Positions 5,116-5,342 of a stretch of DNA of 5,342 nucleotides are shown piece by piece. Source of the DNA: Eggerthella sp. CAG:209 (GTDB lineage Bacteria > Actinomycetota > Coriobacteriia > Coriobacteriales > Eggerthellaceae); assembly GCA_000436075.1 (NCBI GenBank), contig FR884619.1, positions 3,836 through 9,177 on the forward strand, in the 5' to 3' direction. The position numbers were made by a program, and so were the translations under genes. Under the pieces are notes generated by a model that worked only from the letters and a program-made list of their open reading frames with translations, was not told the DNA's origin and did no database searches. Each line of letters begins with the position of its first letter. Position 1 is the stretch's first letter.

Positions 5116-5342
5116 CTAACGAACACGGTAGGGCTTGTTGCCCCAATAGAATTTCAGCAGGTGCTTTTTGGGCACGCCAAGCGTTCCCACCAAATCGAGC
5201 GTAGCCACAGCGGCATCGTGCGCGGCGTTCGGGCGGCGCAGCGATTCTCCTCCGCTGAGCATGGTTTGAAGCTGGGCGGGGTTTTCGTGGATTTGCTGCA
5301 GGCGTTCAACCAGCTCTTCTGCGGTTTCGGCAGTAACGGCAG
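5116..5342 (-). CDS. C-terminal 74 residues of a gene entering from the right; glycosyltransferase-like
   Basis: The minus-strand frame is open from the window edge to a TAG at 5116-5118. The pattern TAETAEELVERLQQI...NPAQLQTML...SLRRPNAAHDAAVATL resembles the final helices of GT-B enzymes of the GT28 type (MurG, UgtP, monogalactosyldiacylglycerol synthase). There, a 'T.eeLa..l..l..dp..L..m...a..l..pnAa' run closes the nucleotide-sugar-binding domain. After it comes a basic aromatic tail (HLLKFYWGNKPYRVR). If correct, the enzyme would transfer a sugar to a lipid at the membrane. The catalytic part is outside the window, so the call rests on pattern resemblance only. The reading frame itself is much surer than the function. 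It is convergent with the HMA gene. Confidence 0.6.
   Translation of the reverse strand, partial: AVTAETAEELVERLQQIHENPAQLQTMLSGGESLRRPNAAHDAAVATLDLVGTLGVPKKHLLKFYWGNKPYRVR

Overview
The window is ordinary bacterial chromosomal sequence, moderately GC-rich by eye, with strong Shine-Dalgarno sites, two TTG start codons and tightly packed genes. Protein styles (a PAAT-type amino-acid importer, a one-gene ABC exporter, a free-standing HMA protein ending in a KKGLFGGLFGK tail) fit a Gram-positive-type gut bacterium. Coriobacteriia/Eggerthellaceae or a Firmicute is my guess, and that is inference only. There is no phage, transposon, CRISPR, rRNA or intact tRNA.

Layout, left to right. (1) Bases 1-107: the 3' end of an unidentified plus-strand gene. 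(2) 108-492: a gene-free stretch between convergent genes. It holds a clear minus-strand intrinsic terminator (282-303) and, between that and the importer operon, a set of nested complementarities (357-443) that looks like a folded RNA. (3) 493-2575, minus strand: a three-gene operon for a polar amino-acid ABC importer (two permeases, then the ATPase), with overlapping or nearly abutting genes. No substrate-binding protein is present. (4) 2576-2815: a divergent regulatory region. It has a strong sigma70-type promoter for the importer, a perfect 7+7 inverted repeat lying on the predicted transcript start, and a weaker promoter facing the other way. (5) 2816-4645, plus strand: a complete 609-residue ABC exporter (membrane domain fused to ATPase). 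(6) 4734-4994: an 86-residue heavy-metal-associated (HMA) protein with a MxCxxC metal site, probably read from the same direction and followed by an intrinsic terminator (5012-5043). (7) 5116-5342, minus strand: the last 74 codons of a gene entering from the right edge, resembling the C-terminus of a GT-B/GT28-type glycosyltransferase.

The importer would take up an amino acid with the help of a binding protein encoded elsewhere. The exporter and HMA protein may form a second, short transcription unit, but nothing in the sequence proves a shared job. I see no obvious new multi-gene system. The items most worth checking are the structured 3' region at 357-443 and the operator-like palindrome at 2602-2618.
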